Assembly: GCF_902506065.1 (NCBI RefSeq)
Contig: NZ_LR732912.1
Location: forward strand, 2,661,016 to 2,725,015
Length of the DNA: 64,000 bases
From: Arthrobacter sp. 9V
GTDB lineage: Bacteria; Actinomycetota; Actinomycetes; Actinomycetales; Micrococcaceae
Direction: 5' to 3'
Shown piece after piece: positions 18,160-27,032 of the stretch. A program made the translations under genes and the position numbers. The notes under the pieces were generated by a model. That model saw only the letters and a program-made list of their open reading frames with translations, did not search any database and was not told the origin of the DNA. Within the stretch, counting starts at the first letter, position 1. Every line of letters starts with the position of its first letter.

Positions 18160-19088
18160 GCTGTGGGCCTTAGTGCCATGGCGAGTGGACGCATCGGGGC
18201 GCCGCTCGCTCCGCGGAGGCGGATTGGAGCGGCAATGAGACAGAATTCGCCTACGCCGTCGGCCGCCAGGTCCTCAAGATTCAGTAGTTCCACCATCGGC
18301 ACGCCGGCTTCTGCCAGGAAGTGCGTGTGTCCAGGGAGCCAGTTGTCCTCGTGTTGGGACGGGCCGACTTCGACGCATTCTTGGTCTGCGCCGATAGCCG
18401 AAATGTCTTGGCTTGTAAGCCACCGCGCAGCCTCCAAGCTAAGACCTGGAGGGTTGCCTAGGGTTTTGGTTCCGTCCGGCCAGAAGCGCATACGCCCAGT
18501 ACGTACGAATGGCACATCCCCGGCCTGCAATGTCAGTCCTGCCTTATCGAGAGCCTCTTGGACGTCCGCCACGGTAATGGCGTATGAGTCCGGCAGGCAA
18601 TCGACTTTTTTCAGACCAGCGATGTCCAGCAACACGCCACGAGTGATGATCGGAGGGATGGTTTCCGCACCTGCTTTGTTCCAGGTCCGGCTCCCGAGGT
18701 GCTCCTCGGGTTTGTATCCATTGTAGATTTCCCCGTCAACGCCAAAGTGATTCAGGGCGTCAATGTGCGTGCCGGTGTGTGTGTACATGAACACAACGTC
18801 GCCGGAATAGCAAACGTGCCTGTTGATGTCGTCACCGACATGGTTTAGGTTGTCGATGAGCGTCCCTTGTGGAGTGTGGCTCATGAAAATCTGATAGCTG
18901 GGATCTCCGGCTCCCTGGAAGCTGGGCATGCCGACAAAGTAGTCCACGCTCAGGTCGTAAACCTTGGATGAGTCGGCACGCTGCAGAACGTCTGCACGAA
19001 CCGAATCGTTGAGCAGATTGAGTGCGCCCCGCTCATCATCGGGTCCCCAAGGGCTCGTGCTGACCCTCACGTTGGCAGTGTTACTCAT
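18156..19088 (-). CDS. Cyclase-family metal-dependent hydrolase, candidate ring-opening enzyme
   Basis: The 310-residue protein belongs to the cyclase family (kynurenine formamidase fold), with the metal-binding motif HTGTHIDALNHFG at about residues 104-116 and a later HTHFLAEAGVP. Members hydrolyse amide or imide bonds. It is coupled by 4-nt overlaps to the Dabb protein upstream and DHPH downstream. The DHPH product 2,3,6-trihydroxypyridine can tautomerise to a cyclic imide (2-oxoglutarimide); hydrolysis would give 2-oxoglutaramate, the omega-amidase substrate. I infer that this enzyme fills that step. A role on another lactam is possible. Confidence 0.85.
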   Translation of the reverse strand: MSNTANVRVSTSPWGPDDERGALNLLNDSVRADVLQRADSSKVYDLSVDYFVGMPSFQGAGDPSYQIFMSHTPQGTLIDNLNHVGDDINRHVCYSGDVVFMYTHTGTHIDALNHFGVDGEIYNGYKPEEHLGSRTWNKAGAETIPPIITRGVLLDIAGLKKVDCLPDSYAITVADVQEALDKAGLTLQAGDVPFVRTGRMRFWPDGTKTLGNPPGLSLEAARWLTSQDISAIGADQECVEVGPSQHEDNWLPGHTHFLAEAGVPMVELLNLEDLAADGVGEFCLIAAPIRLRGASGAPMRPLAMALRPTA

Positions 19089-19393
19089 ACCGCGTCCTCG
19101 ATCTGGTAATCAACTACTGCCCTGTCAGCGAACATGGGCATGAGAGTCGCGACTACCTCAAGGTGGAATGGATCTGTGGAGTACGTGTCCAGGTCTGCCC
19201 AGCTTGCAAAGTCAGAAATTAGGACACCATCCCACGGCGCACCGTTGTCACCAGGGTCGCCGGAGTGTGTTCCGATCTCCCATCCTTGAATGATGTTCAG
19301 ACGCGGAGGAAGGGTGTTGAGGATTTCTACGATTTCCTCCTGGCTGTTGCCTTCGGCAACCCGCCATGCAAATACGTGTCGTACCTTGGTCAT
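19085..19393 (-). CDS. Stress-responsive A/B-barrel (Dabb) domain protein
   Basis: The 102-residue protein begins with MTKVRHVFAWRV and has the ferredoxin-like alpha/beta layout of Dabb proteins, with the conserved Val-Leu-Ile-Ser-Asp-Phe core and a DPFHLEVV segment near the end. The ATG at 19393 has AAAGG 8 nt upstream; longer in-frame starts at 19408 and 19465 lack such a site. Dabb proteins are small dimers, several of which act on reactive aromatic or polyketide intermediates. It is coupled to the cyclase-family gene by a 4-nt overlap, which points to a role with 2,3,6-trihydroxypyridine. Confidence 0.85.
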   Translation of the reverse strand: MTKVRHVFAWRVAEGNSQEEIVEILNTLPPRLNIIQGWEIGTHSGDPGDNGAPWDGVLISDFASWADLDTYSTDPFHLEVVATLMPMFADRAVVDYQIEDAV

Positions 19394-19488
19394 CAGTGGA
19401 CCTTTCATAGAGTTTGGGGACAACGGGCTTGTTGGTCTGATCAGTTTCGTAAGAGCATCGATCAAGTCCCAGTGGCGGAAGACACAAG

Positions 19489-21870
19489 TTAGAGTTCTGC
19501 TTTGTTCAAACCTTGACAGCGCCTGAAGATCTGCTCGGGCGTGATTGGCAGACGGTCGATGTGGGTACCGTCTGCAATCGCGTCATCTACGGCAGCTGCG
19601 ACGGCCGCTCCTACGGCAATCAAACCAACTTCGCCGAGGCCCTTGGCGCCGAAGGGGTTGTCTGGCGATTTGGCATCCTCAGTGACAAAGCACTGCACGT
19701 CCGGCATCTCCTGCGCGCCTGGCAACAAATAGTCCATGAACGAGGTCGTAATGGGCTGCCCGTCCTCCTCATAGAGAAATTCTTCGTAGAGCGCTCCGCC
19801 AATGCCCTGAACGGCGGCACCCACAATTTGGCCCCTAGTGGTCAACGGGTTGATCACTTTGCCGGCTTCCGTGGAGGTAAAGAAGCGAAGGATCTTATGG
19901 CCGCCAGTACCAGGATCAACCTCGATCTGCACGAGTGTCACGCCGTAGGGGTAATTCATGGCGTTGTTCAAGTAAATGGAATCAACGGCGAGGCCAGGGC
20001 GGTCATCTTCCAACGCTGCGGTCCATGGGTCCCGTGCGGCTGCGATGTCGAACATGGATATCTGCTTATCAGCGCCCTTTACCTTGAAACTGCCTGCAAC
20101 TAGTTCAAGATCATCAGGATCCACTTCCAGCATTTCGCTGGCCAGTCGTTTGGCCTTTTCCACGACCGCGAGGGCTGCCTTGCGCGCTGCGCCACCCGCC
20201 ATCACCGTGGAACGGCTCGACCAGGAGCCAACACCCTCTGGGACAAGCTCGGTATCGGTATGCACGATATCGATGTTCTCGGGAGCGATCTGAAGCTCCT
20301 CTGCGACGATTTGAGCCAAAACCGTTTCGATGCCTTGCCCGACTGAAGAGCCACCTGTCGTGACTGTAACCCGGCCTGCACTACTGACTTCAACTCCGCC
20401 TGTCTCGAAAAGTCCCAAGCCGGCCTTGTCCATGAGGATGCCCATGCCCACACCGACTTTGCGCCCTTGGGCACGCAGTTGCTCGCATTCTTCAAGCCAC
20501 TCTGACCAGTTTGCCGCCTCCAGAGCTTCCCCGAAGTGTTTGACTACATCGCCGGAGTCGAAGTGGTAAGGCTCATGGACGATATCGAGACCGGGAGCCC
20601 AAGGGAGGTCCTCTTCAATCAGGAGGTTTCGCCGCCGGAACTCAGCAGTACTCATACCGATCTCTTCAGCGGCCAAATCGAATATCCGCTCACGGGCAAA
20701 GGTGGCTTCATACCGGCCAGGTGCACGGTAAGCACCTACGGGAGTCTTGTTGGTAAAGACGGCATGAAGGGTAGCGTCGTAAGTTGGGATGCGATACGGG
20801 CCGAACACAATTCCGGCCGTGATGTCACTGACCAGTGGTTCTGCCTGCCTGAAATAGGCGCCGTGATTGTGAAAGATCTCGTCCTTCATTCCAAGAATCT
20901 TGCCTTCGGCGTCGAGTGCGAGTTCAAGAATGTGCACCATCTCCCGAGCATGGGACGCAGTAACCATGTGCTCATTGCGATCCTCGACCCACTTGATCGG
21001 CATGCCCAGCGACCTGGCGGCCCAGGCGGCAATAACATTCTCCGGGAATACTCCACCCTTCACTCCGAAGTTCCCGCCAATTTCAACATGCTTCATACGG
21101 ACGTTGACCTCGGGAAGGTTCAGCATTTTTGCGATGATTCTTCGGTTGTCGTGAACATGCACGGTTCCCCATATGAACAGAGTGTCCCTTGCGGGGTCAG
21201 GTTGCACCATGATTGCTCGAGTTTCCATGGGCACACCCGAATGCCGGTTAGTGACGTACTTGTGCTTAGTAACGTGGGCAGCCTCGGCGAATGCCTTCTC
21301 GATGTCACCATATTTCTTTTTGATGCAGGCACCTTCGTTACCACGCGGGAAGAGTTTGATATCCCCGTGCAGGGCTTCTTCCGGGTCAAGGAGAACTGGG
21401 AGGGGATCGTATTCAATGGAAACTAACTCAGCTGCGTCTTCGGCAATGTAGGGATTGGTGGCAAGCACGGCAACGACTGGCTGCCCTACATACTGCACCT
21501 TGTCCACGGCCAGTACAGGATGACTAAAGTCCTCAATGTTTTCGTAGATCTCGTGGTAGCCCACCTCCTCCAAGAGAATTGACCCCAGATGCCGAGTGTG
21601 CTCTGAGGTTATTACCATCCGTACGCCTGGAATCTTTTCGGCCTCTGCCACGTCCACGGACAGAATCCGCGCATGTGCATGAGTCGAGCGGACGATTCTC
21701 ATGTGAAGTTGCCCGGGCACATTCAGGTCACCAGCGAACGTCGCTGTCCCAGTGAGGAGGCGACGGTCTTCCCGCCGCAGAACCCCTTGCCCGATCCATG
21801 CCTGCCTGTTCTTAGACTCCCCGCCGGACGGACTGCTGTCAGAAGTGAGCGCTTTAGCCTTTGCCATCAT
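19489..21870 (-). CDS. kdhL: Ketone dehydrogenase (6-hydroxypseudooxynicotine dehydrogenase) large Mo subunit
   Basis: The 793-residue xanthine-oxidase-family subunit has the N-terminal a/b hammerhead (about 20-150), the Mo-binding regions GGNFGVKGG (about 265) and VGAYRAPGRYEATFARER (about 380), and the catalytic-glutamate motif GAKGLGEVGLI at about residue 743. The active-site loop reads GAYRAPGR, not the Cys-containing loop of CO dehydrogenase. The enzyme hydroxylates 6-hydroxypseudooxynicotine to 2,6-dihydroxypseudooxynicotine. Its medium and small subunits lie 4.3 kb away on the other strand (26143-27521), the same separation known from pAO1. It heads the long minus-strand array and is divergent from dhponh. 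Confidence 0.92.
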   Translation of the reverse strand: MMAKAKALTSDSSPSGGESKNRQAWIGQGVLRREDRRLLTGTATFAGDLNVPGQLHMRIVRSTHAHARILSVDVAEAEKIPGVRMVITSEHTRHLGSILLEEVGYHEIYENIEDFSHPVLAVDKVQYVGQPVVAVLATNPYIAEDAAELVSIEYDPLPVLLDPEEALHGDIKLFPRGNEGACIKKKYGDIEKAFAEAAHVTKHKYVTNRHSGVPMETRAIMVQPDPARDTLFIWGTVHVHDNRRIIAKMLNLPEVNVRMKHVEIGGNFGVKGGVFPENVIAAWAARSLGMPIKWVEDRNEHMVTASHAREMVHILELALDAEGKILGMKDEIFHNHGAYFRQAEPLVSDITAGIVFGPYRIPTYDATLHAVFTNKTPVGAYRAPGRYEATFARERIFDLAAEEIGMSTAEFRRRNLLIEEDLPWAPGLDIVHEPYHFDSGDVVKHFGEALEAANWSEWLEECEQLRAQGRKVGVGMGILMDKAGLGLFETGGVEVSSAGRVTVTTGGSSVGQGIETVLAQIVAEELQIAPENIDIVHTDTELVPEGVGSWSSRSTVMAGGAARKAALAVVEKAKRLASEMLEVDPDDLELVAGSFKVKGADKQISMFDIAAARDPWTAALEDDRPGLAVDSIYLNNAMNYPYGVTLVQIEVDPGTGGHKILRFFTSTEAGKVINPLTTRGQIVGAAVQGIGGALYEEFLYEEDGQPITTSFMDYLLPGAQEMPDVQCFVTEDAKSPDNPFGAKGLGEVGLIAVGAAVAAAVDDAIADGTHIDRLPITPEQIFRRCQGLNKAEL

Positions 21871-21961
21871 GCGCCCAGTATGTCACCGGCAGGTCCGGGC
21901 GGGATGTTCAGGCATTGACAAAAAGGAGACCCAAGTATTCGCACTTAGTAGGCGCCCTAGC

Positions 21962-21978
21962 CATGCTTCCGTAGCATG
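21962..21978. promoter_or_regulatory. Palindrome between kdhL and dhponh, candidate operator
   Basis: CATGCT-N5-AGCATG is a perfect inverted repeat in the 164-nt divergent intergenic region, 57 nt before the dhponh start and 92 nt before the kdhL start. It could serve a dimeric regulator such as one of the adjacent PucR-type proteins. Confidence 0.4.
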
Positions 21979-22034
21979 ATCGTTCCTCAGGCCCTTGCGC
22001 AGGGTATCGGAAATTGACTATAGGAGATAGCAGT

Positions 22035-23138
22035 ATGGCTGTAACTTCACCACTAAAGCCTGAGGATGAAATGCTGAACTGGGGGCGTCTCATTCTGGAC
22101 GGCGTTTCCTACTCGGACATGGTTGGCGCCCGCGATCGTCCCACCGAGGTGACCTGGTTCGACTACTGGATGAACCTCGCAAGTGAATATGAGAGAGAAG
22201 CAGAGAAAAAGGTAGCCCTCGGCCACACCCTGTCCGCCGGGGAGTTCCTCATGTCGGCTTCACTTTGCGCGCAGTACGCTCAATTCCTCTGGTTCGACGA
22301 CCGCAGGCAGAAGGGGCAGGCAAGGAAGGTCGAGCTGTACCAGAAAGCTGCACCGCTCTTGTCCCCAGCCGCCGAACGTCACGAACTGGTCGTTGATGGT
22401 ATCCCCATGCCTGTCTACGTCCGCTTTCCAGAAGGCCCTGGACCTCACCCGGCTGTCATTATGCTGGGAGGCTTGGAAAGCACCAAGGAAGAAAGCTACC
22501 AGATGGAGAATCTGGTCCTCGCACGCGGAATGGCCACGGCCACTTTCGACGGTCCGGGGCAAGGCGAAATGTTTGAACACAAGCGAATTTCCGGTGACTA
22601 TGAAAAATACACCTCCGCTGTCGTGGACTTCCTGAGCGGGCTGGAAACCGTCCGTGCAGATGCAATCGGAGTACTGGGTCGCAGCCTCGGAGGCAACTAC
22701 GCGCTCAAGTCAGCAGCATGTGAGCCCCGGCTCGCTGCCTGCATTTCTTGGGGCGGCTTCTCTGACTTGGACTACTGGGACCTCGAAACTCCACTGACCA
22801 AGGAGAGTTGGAAGTACGTCTCCAAGGTTGACACTCTGGAAGAGGCGCGGGAACACGTTCACGCGTCACTTGAAACCAGGCACGTCTTGCAGAACTTGGC
22901 CTGCCCCACGTATGTACTGCACGGGGTGCACGACGAGGTTCCGCTGACATTTATTGATACAATCCTCGGCCTTGTTCCACCGGAAGTTTTGACTCTCGTA
23001 GTCGAAAAAGACGGCGATCACTGCTGTCACAACCTGGGCTTGCGTCCCCGTCTTGATATGGCAGATTGGCTGCAGGATGTTCTGGTGGACGGCAAAAACC
23101 CCGTCCCTTCAACGACTGGATGGGATCACCATGTCTAA
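22035..23138 (+). CDS. dhponh: 2,6-dihydroxypseudooxynicotine hydrolase
   Basis: The 367-residue alpha/beta hydrolase cleaves the C-C bond of 2,6-dihydroxypseudooxynicotine to give 2,6-dihydroxypyridine and gamma-N-methylaminobutyrate, the branch point of the pathway. From the ATG at 22035 (TAGGAG 9 nt upstream) the nucleophile elbow GRSLGG places Ser217, GVHDEV places Asp300, and DGDHCCHN places His329, exactly the published triad of the pAO1 enzyme; this also fixes the start. The N-terminal helical domain typical of the family is present. The gene overlaps the following cupin gene by 8 nt. Confidence 0.97.
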   Translation: MAVTSPLKPEDEMLNWGRLILDGVSYSDMVGARDRPTEVTWFDYWMNLASEYEREAEKKVALGHTLSAGEFLMSASLCAQYAQFLWFDDRRQKGQARKVELYQKAAPLLSPAAERHELVVDGIPMPVYVRFPEGPGPHPAVIMLGGLESTKEESYQMENLVLARGMATATFDGPGQGEMFEHKRISGDYEKYTSAVVDFLSGLETVRADAIGVLGRSLGGNYALKSAACEPRLAACISWGGFSDLDYWDLETPLTKESWKYVSKVDTLEEAREHVHASLETRHVLQNLACPTYVLHGVHDEVPLTFIDTILGLVPPEVLTLVVEKDGDHCCHNLGLRPRLDMADWLQDVLVDGKNPVPSTTGWDHHV

Positions 23139-23481
23139 GATCCTGAAAGTCAGCGCAGGCACCGCAGCGCTCGAGTCATGGCAGCCGGAGGGTGTCACCA
23201 TTCATGAGGGCAACCCTGACGGTCACGGTTATACCCTGTTCGAACGAAGGTCCTCTCCTCAGTTCGGCACAGGTATCTTCACCTCGCAGCCGTGTACCAC
23301 GACATACGAGCTGACCGACAACGAGATTATCTATGTTGTCGAAGGCTCTGCAACGCTCAGTCTTGCCGGCCAAGAGGGCGTACTCGTGACAGTAGGTGAC
23401 TTAGTGTTCCTACCTAAGGGACACACTTCCACTTGGGTGTTCCACGAGCCCTTCAAGGAAATTTGGTTCTTGGTCGAGTAG
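23131..23481 (+). CDS. Cupin-domain protein coupled to dhponh
   Basis: The 116-residue protein is a single cupin domain of the DUF861/cupin_3 kind: TYELTDNEIIYVVEGSATLSL forms the first motif and GDLVFLPKGHTSTWVF the second. The metal-binding His/Glu set is incomplete in the first motif, so it may not be a metalloenzyme. The ATG lies inside the last codons of dhponh (8-nt overlap), so the two proteins are likely made in step. Its role is unknown; proximity suggests binding or isomerising 2,6-dihydroxypyridine or a neighbour compound. Confidence 0.85.
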   Translation: MSKILKVSAGTAALESWQPEGVTIHEGNPDGHGYTLFERRSSPQFGTGIFTSQPCTTTYELTDNEIIYVVEGSATLSLAGQEGVLVTVGDLVFLPKGHTSTWVFHEPFKEIWFLVE

Positions 23482-23518
23482 GTCTTTTGGGTGGCGTTGT
23501 CCAAGGGGCAGAAACCTT

Positions 23519-24745
23519 CTAATGCGCAGGAAGCGGGAGCCCCGGCGAATCCGCTGGGGCCCCTGGCTCCAACTTCATTGCATCGACCATTCTGGAGAGC
23601 CTGATGGCAACGGGCAACTCGTCCCGTAGCAATCCGGCGGAACCTATTTTGCCCTCAATGATCTTTAGACGGTAAGCGATAGTTCTGCTGTGAACGCCCA
23701 GGCGCGAGGCAGCTGACGCTGCGTTTTGTCCCGAGGCGAAATAGGCTTCGAGGGTCTCGACCAGCCTGTTTGGGGGGTCTTGGTGCGAACCAAGATCCCC
23801 CAACTCGTCAGAAATGAAAGCCGAGACGGCGGCCAAATCCCGCATGGCCAAGGCCTCTAGCATCACTTCGTCGTACCACGTTATCTGCCTCCCAAGTTTC
23901 TGGGCCACCAAATCGGATTCAAGGGCTTGTCGGTGAGAGACCGCGAATCCTTCCAACGCTTCGCTCACTGATCCAAATGAAACGCGGGTACCTTTCGGCA
24001 GGGTTAAGCCGCGGACAGCTTCTTGAGGGGGTGGCATGCGACTGGACCATTCGACCCAGATGTAGCCGGTCTCGTCTTCAGCAGTGATTACCAACGGACG
24101 GATCCGTGCTGCGCTTCCGAGTGTCCTGGCGATAGATTCGACGCCTTCTCCCGAGACGACCGCAGCCAGATGCCGACCTGAGAGGTTATAGGAAAACACT
24201 GTTGAATCGATCGGTAGCCCTGCCAGGAGCGCCCTCAACGTTGAAAGCTTCCGACGATTCTGGCTTTGTCTGGAAAATGAAGTGGTCTCCATCTGATAAG
24301 TCTCAATAATGGAGGCGGTCACTTTATCGTTCCAAGCGAAGTGGCTTGCACTGGCATGCCGAAGAACTTTGGATCGTTGTGTGGGGTCTGGGATAGTTCG
24401 GTGGGCTTCCTCCAGCACAAATTCCCACAATGCCGCCTGGGCGGCTCGAGATCCCTTCAGCAAGTGCTGAAGGTCGACCCCTGCCCTCGCTGCCAATTGA
24501 ACCTCGCGAAGGGTTTCGTTGGATGCTCTGACATCTCCCACCCTGTCCTGTCCAATGTATTCGAGGACATCACGAAGCGACGCGGCAACAGTCTCGGACT
24601 CGGCTGTGGTCAGCGAGGAGTTGCGGGTCGTCGATGAGTAGCCTTCATAGGCGTACTGGAGTCTGGCACGGATACAGTCGTAAATTTCAGGAATTCTTGC
24701 CTTGACGGCAACCGAAAGTTCAACCAGCCCTTCCTCAATAGTCAT
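23519..24745 (-). CDS. PucR/CdaR-family regulator (paralogue A)
   Basis: The 408-residue protein ends in a PucR_C helix-turn-helix (NAASAASRLGVHSRTIAYRLKIIEG, about residues 347-371) preceded by a GGDEF-like/CdaR middle region. Its N-terminus is helical and resembles the RsbRD-type domain, not the PucR sensor of the 803 regulator. It is divergent from a homologous regulator at 24808 with only 62 nt between them, so the pair probably share or cross-regulate one promoter region. Position between dhponh and kdhMS suggests control of the KDH/DHPONH genes; no experimental counterpart is recalled with certainty. Confidence 0.85.
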   Translation of the reverse strand: MTIEEGLVELSVAVKARIPEIYDCIRARLQYAYEGYSSTTRNSSLTTAESETVAASLRDVLEYIGQDRVGDVRASNETLREVQLAARAGVDLQHLLKGSRAAQAALWEFVLEEAHRTIPDPTQRSKVLRHASASHFAWNDKVTASIIETYQMETTSFSRQSQNRRKLSTLRALLAGLPIDSTVFSYNLSGRHLAAVVSGEGVESIARTLGSAARIRPLVITAEDETGYIWVEWSSRMPPPQEAVRGLTLPKGTRVSFGSVSEALEGFAVSHRQALESDLVAQKLGRQITWYDEVMLEALAMRDLAAVSAFISDELGDLGSHQDPPNRLVETLEAYFASGQNAASAASRLGVHSRTIAYRLKIIEGKIGSAGLLRDELPVAIRLSRMVDAMKLEPGAPADSPGLPLPAH

Positions 24746-24807
24746 ACACTGAGACTACCAACAGAGTCGGCTTGAGCCGAAGGTTGCGAAGCTGACGAAC
24801 TAGGATC

Positions 24808-25998
24808 ATGATTCAGACACAGCACTTGTCCGCAATTTCGGACGCAATAGCAGCAGATATAGACCAGCTCTCCGAGTCCATGGCTCGTCGTATGAATGAC
24901 GACGCTCAGACTGGTGTGGGCCTGGACCCTGCACTTGCCCTACGGCGATCTGAGCGGCTTACCGCTGCTCTTCAGTCCATGAGCAGGGGCCTTGCTGGCG
25001 AAAAAGAGCCAGCTGACAACTTTCTTGCCGAAGCCACCCTGGAAGCACGGGCCGCAGCTCAGGCCGGCGCTGACCTGCTCGAACTCATCCATACGTATCG
25101 TGTGCTGCAATCAGCCATGTGGGATGTTCTGCTGGACCTTACCACCACGCTCATCCCGGATGCTTCGGAGCAATTGGAAGTACAGAAGTGGGTATCCGGT
25201 CGTCAACATGATTGGCACGACGTCGTTGTTGCCAACGTCATTGACGCTTACCGTTCAGAACAGCATCGCTTCTTCTATAAATCAGAGGACCATCGGCTTA
25301 GGTCGGAGCTGCGCGACTTCATCGCGGGTCGCCGTAGCGCCCGCCCTGGAGCAGCGTACCCGTTTGAAGCGCAGCATCTGTCCGTAGTCGCTTGGGGCGA
25401 GGACCCAAAAGGCACTATTGAACGTGTCGGCATCGAGCTCAAAACTGACGAACGGTTGGTGCTGGAGAGTACAGGTGGGGCGTTCCTCGGGTGGTTGGCA
25501 CTTAAGGGCAACCTTGATTTTGTTGAAACACTCGCTGCAATGGAACTTCCGCGTGGAGTCCATTTGGCTTTGGGGACCCTTGATAAGGGGTTCGCCGGCT
25601 TCAGACGCAGTCATCAACGAGCCTGGCGTGCCTACAAGGTAGGACGACTAACAGGAAAACAGCTAACAGTATACGCCGATGTGGCCTTGGAATCGGTGTT
25701 CGTGACCAACATGCAGGCCGTTCGTGACTTGGTCGCTCAGCAATTAGGCCCTCTGCTCAGTGACCCTCGAAGAGACGTACTCTGCGAGACGCTAACTGCC
25801 TATTTTGCATCTGGTTGCAACGCTGTCGCGGCGGCAGCGGCTCTCCAGGTCCATGAGCGCACTGTGGCCTACCGACTGAAGTCCGTTGAGGAAAGACTTG
25901 GAGTCGACGTGGCAGAGCGCCATGTTGAGCTCCTTGTTGCGCTACGGCTTCACCGGCTGTTGAGGTCCATTGCTGAATCCAAGAATTCCATGACGTAG
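24808..25998 (+). CDS. PucR/CdaR-family regulator (paralogue B)
   Basis: The 396-residue protein has the same architecture as the divergent neighbour: helical N-terminal half, middle domain, and a C-terminal HTH (NAVAAAAALQVHERTVAYRLKSVEE, about 343-367). Similar blocks such as LxETLxAYFASGxNA occur in both, so a local duplication is likely. It starts at ATG 24808 with AGGA only 2 nt upstream, leaving initiation strength uncertain. kdhM follows 144 nt downstream on the same strand. It probably regulates kdhMS, kdhL or dhponh. Confidence 0.85.
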   Translation: MIQTQHLSAISDAIAADIDQLSESMARRMNDDAQTGVGLDPALALRRSERLTAALQSMSRGLAGEKEPADNFLAEATLEARAAAQAGADLLELIHTYRVLQSAMWDVLLDLTTTLIPDASEQLEVQKWVSGRQHDWHDVVVANVIDAYRSEQHRFFYKSEDHRLRSELRDFIAGRRSARPGAAYPFEAQHLSVVAWGEDPKGTIERVGIELKTDERLVLESTGGAFLGWLALKGNLDFVETLAAMELPRGVHLALGTLDKGFAGFRRSHQRAWRAYKVGRLTGKQLTVYADVALESVFVTNMQAVRDLVAQQLGPLLSDPRRDVLCETLTAYFASGCNAVAAAAALQVHERTVAYRLKSVEERLGVDVAERHVELLVALRLHRLLRSIAESKNSMT

Positions 25999-26142
25999 AT
26001 TTCCAAGACTGTACGACGAATCCCCCAATTGTCGGTTCTGCGTAGGACGGAGCCAAGATTTGTCGCATGACGCAGAGCGGAGAACCTTCGTCTAAGGGCA
26101 AGGTAGTGACATGAACAATGACCGCGGCAGGCGGCACAGCCT

Positions 26143-27030
26143 GTGAAGCCACCTTCTTTCGACTATGTTGTTGCTGATTCGGTCGAGCATGCGCTCCACC
26201 TCTTGGCGGATGGGGGAGATGACGCAAAAATCATCGCCGGCGGACAAAGTCTGGTCCCACTCCTGAACTTCCGAATGGCACGTCCGTCACTATTGATTGA
26301 CATCAACCGCGTGCCCGGGCTGGCCAATATCAAAAAAGTTGACCAGACGGTGAAAATTGGCGCCCTAACGCGCCATGCGAAACTGATTACCTCAAAGACG
26401 ATCCTGCAGAACCTTCCGCTCCTGCCAGAAGCTGCGGCTTGGATAGCCCATCCGCAGATTCGCACACGGGGAACGATCGGTGGCTCGCTTGCACATGCCG
26501 ACGCCGCCGCCGAATTGCCAGTTGTCCTCCTGGCACTCGACGCCCACGTCACGGCGATGTCGCTTCGTGGCGAACGAAGGATTCCAATCAAGGACCTTCT
26601 CGTGTCCCATTTCGTTTCAAGCATCCTTCCTGACGAAATTATCGTCGAAGTCAGCGTACCCATGCCGCCCGCGCGGACAGGGGCTGCTTTTGATGAATTC
26701 TCACGCAGACACGGCGACTACGCCATTGGAGGCGCTGCCTCAATGGTCACGTTGGACGACCACGGGCGATGCGTGAGTGCAAGGATCACCGTCTTAGGGG
26801 GCGGTTCCACGGCGATCCGCTGTAATGACGCCGAAAGTCTACTCATAGACGGCGAACTCACTACAACAGATATCGCCGCGGCAGCCAAGGCCGCAGTGAA
26901 CGACCTTGAGCCGGTCTCCACCGTGCATGGCACTTCCGCCTACCGCCGGGAGGTCATTCGTACCCTCGTCGAACGAACCTTGACACAGGCCGTTCATCGC
27001 GCGACACCGACAATGGAAAGCATGGATTAA
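26143..27030 (+). CDS. kdhM: Ketone dehydrogenase medium (FAD) subunit
   Basis: The 295-residue subunit belongs to the FAD-binding CO dehydrogenase/xanthine dehydrogenase medium family: KIIAGGQSLVPLLNFRMA (about residue 28) and RTRGTIGGSLAHADAAAE (about 107) are the two flavin-binding signatures, followed by the CO_deh_flav_C domain. It begins with a GTG at 26143. It transfers electrons from the 2Fe-2S subunit to FAD. Only 2 nt separate it from kdhS. The matching large subunit is most likely kdhL on the other strand, because the second medium-small pair (34504-35852) is tied to ndhL. Confidence 0.9.
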   Translation: MKPPSFDYVVADSVEHALHLLADGGDDAKIIAGGQSLVPLLNFRMARPSLLIDINRVPGLANIKKVDQTVKIGALTRHAKLITSKTILQNLPLLPEAAAWIAHPQIRTRGTIGGSLAHADAAAELPVVLLALDAHVTAMSLRGERRIPIKDLLVSHFVSSILPDEIIVEVSVPMPPARTGAAFDEFSRRHGDYAIGGAASMVTLDDHGRCVSARITVLGGGSTAIRCNDAESLLIDGELTTTDIAAAAKAAVNDLEPVSTVHGTSAYRREVIRTLVERTLTQAVHRATPTMESMD

Positions 27031-27032
27031 CG

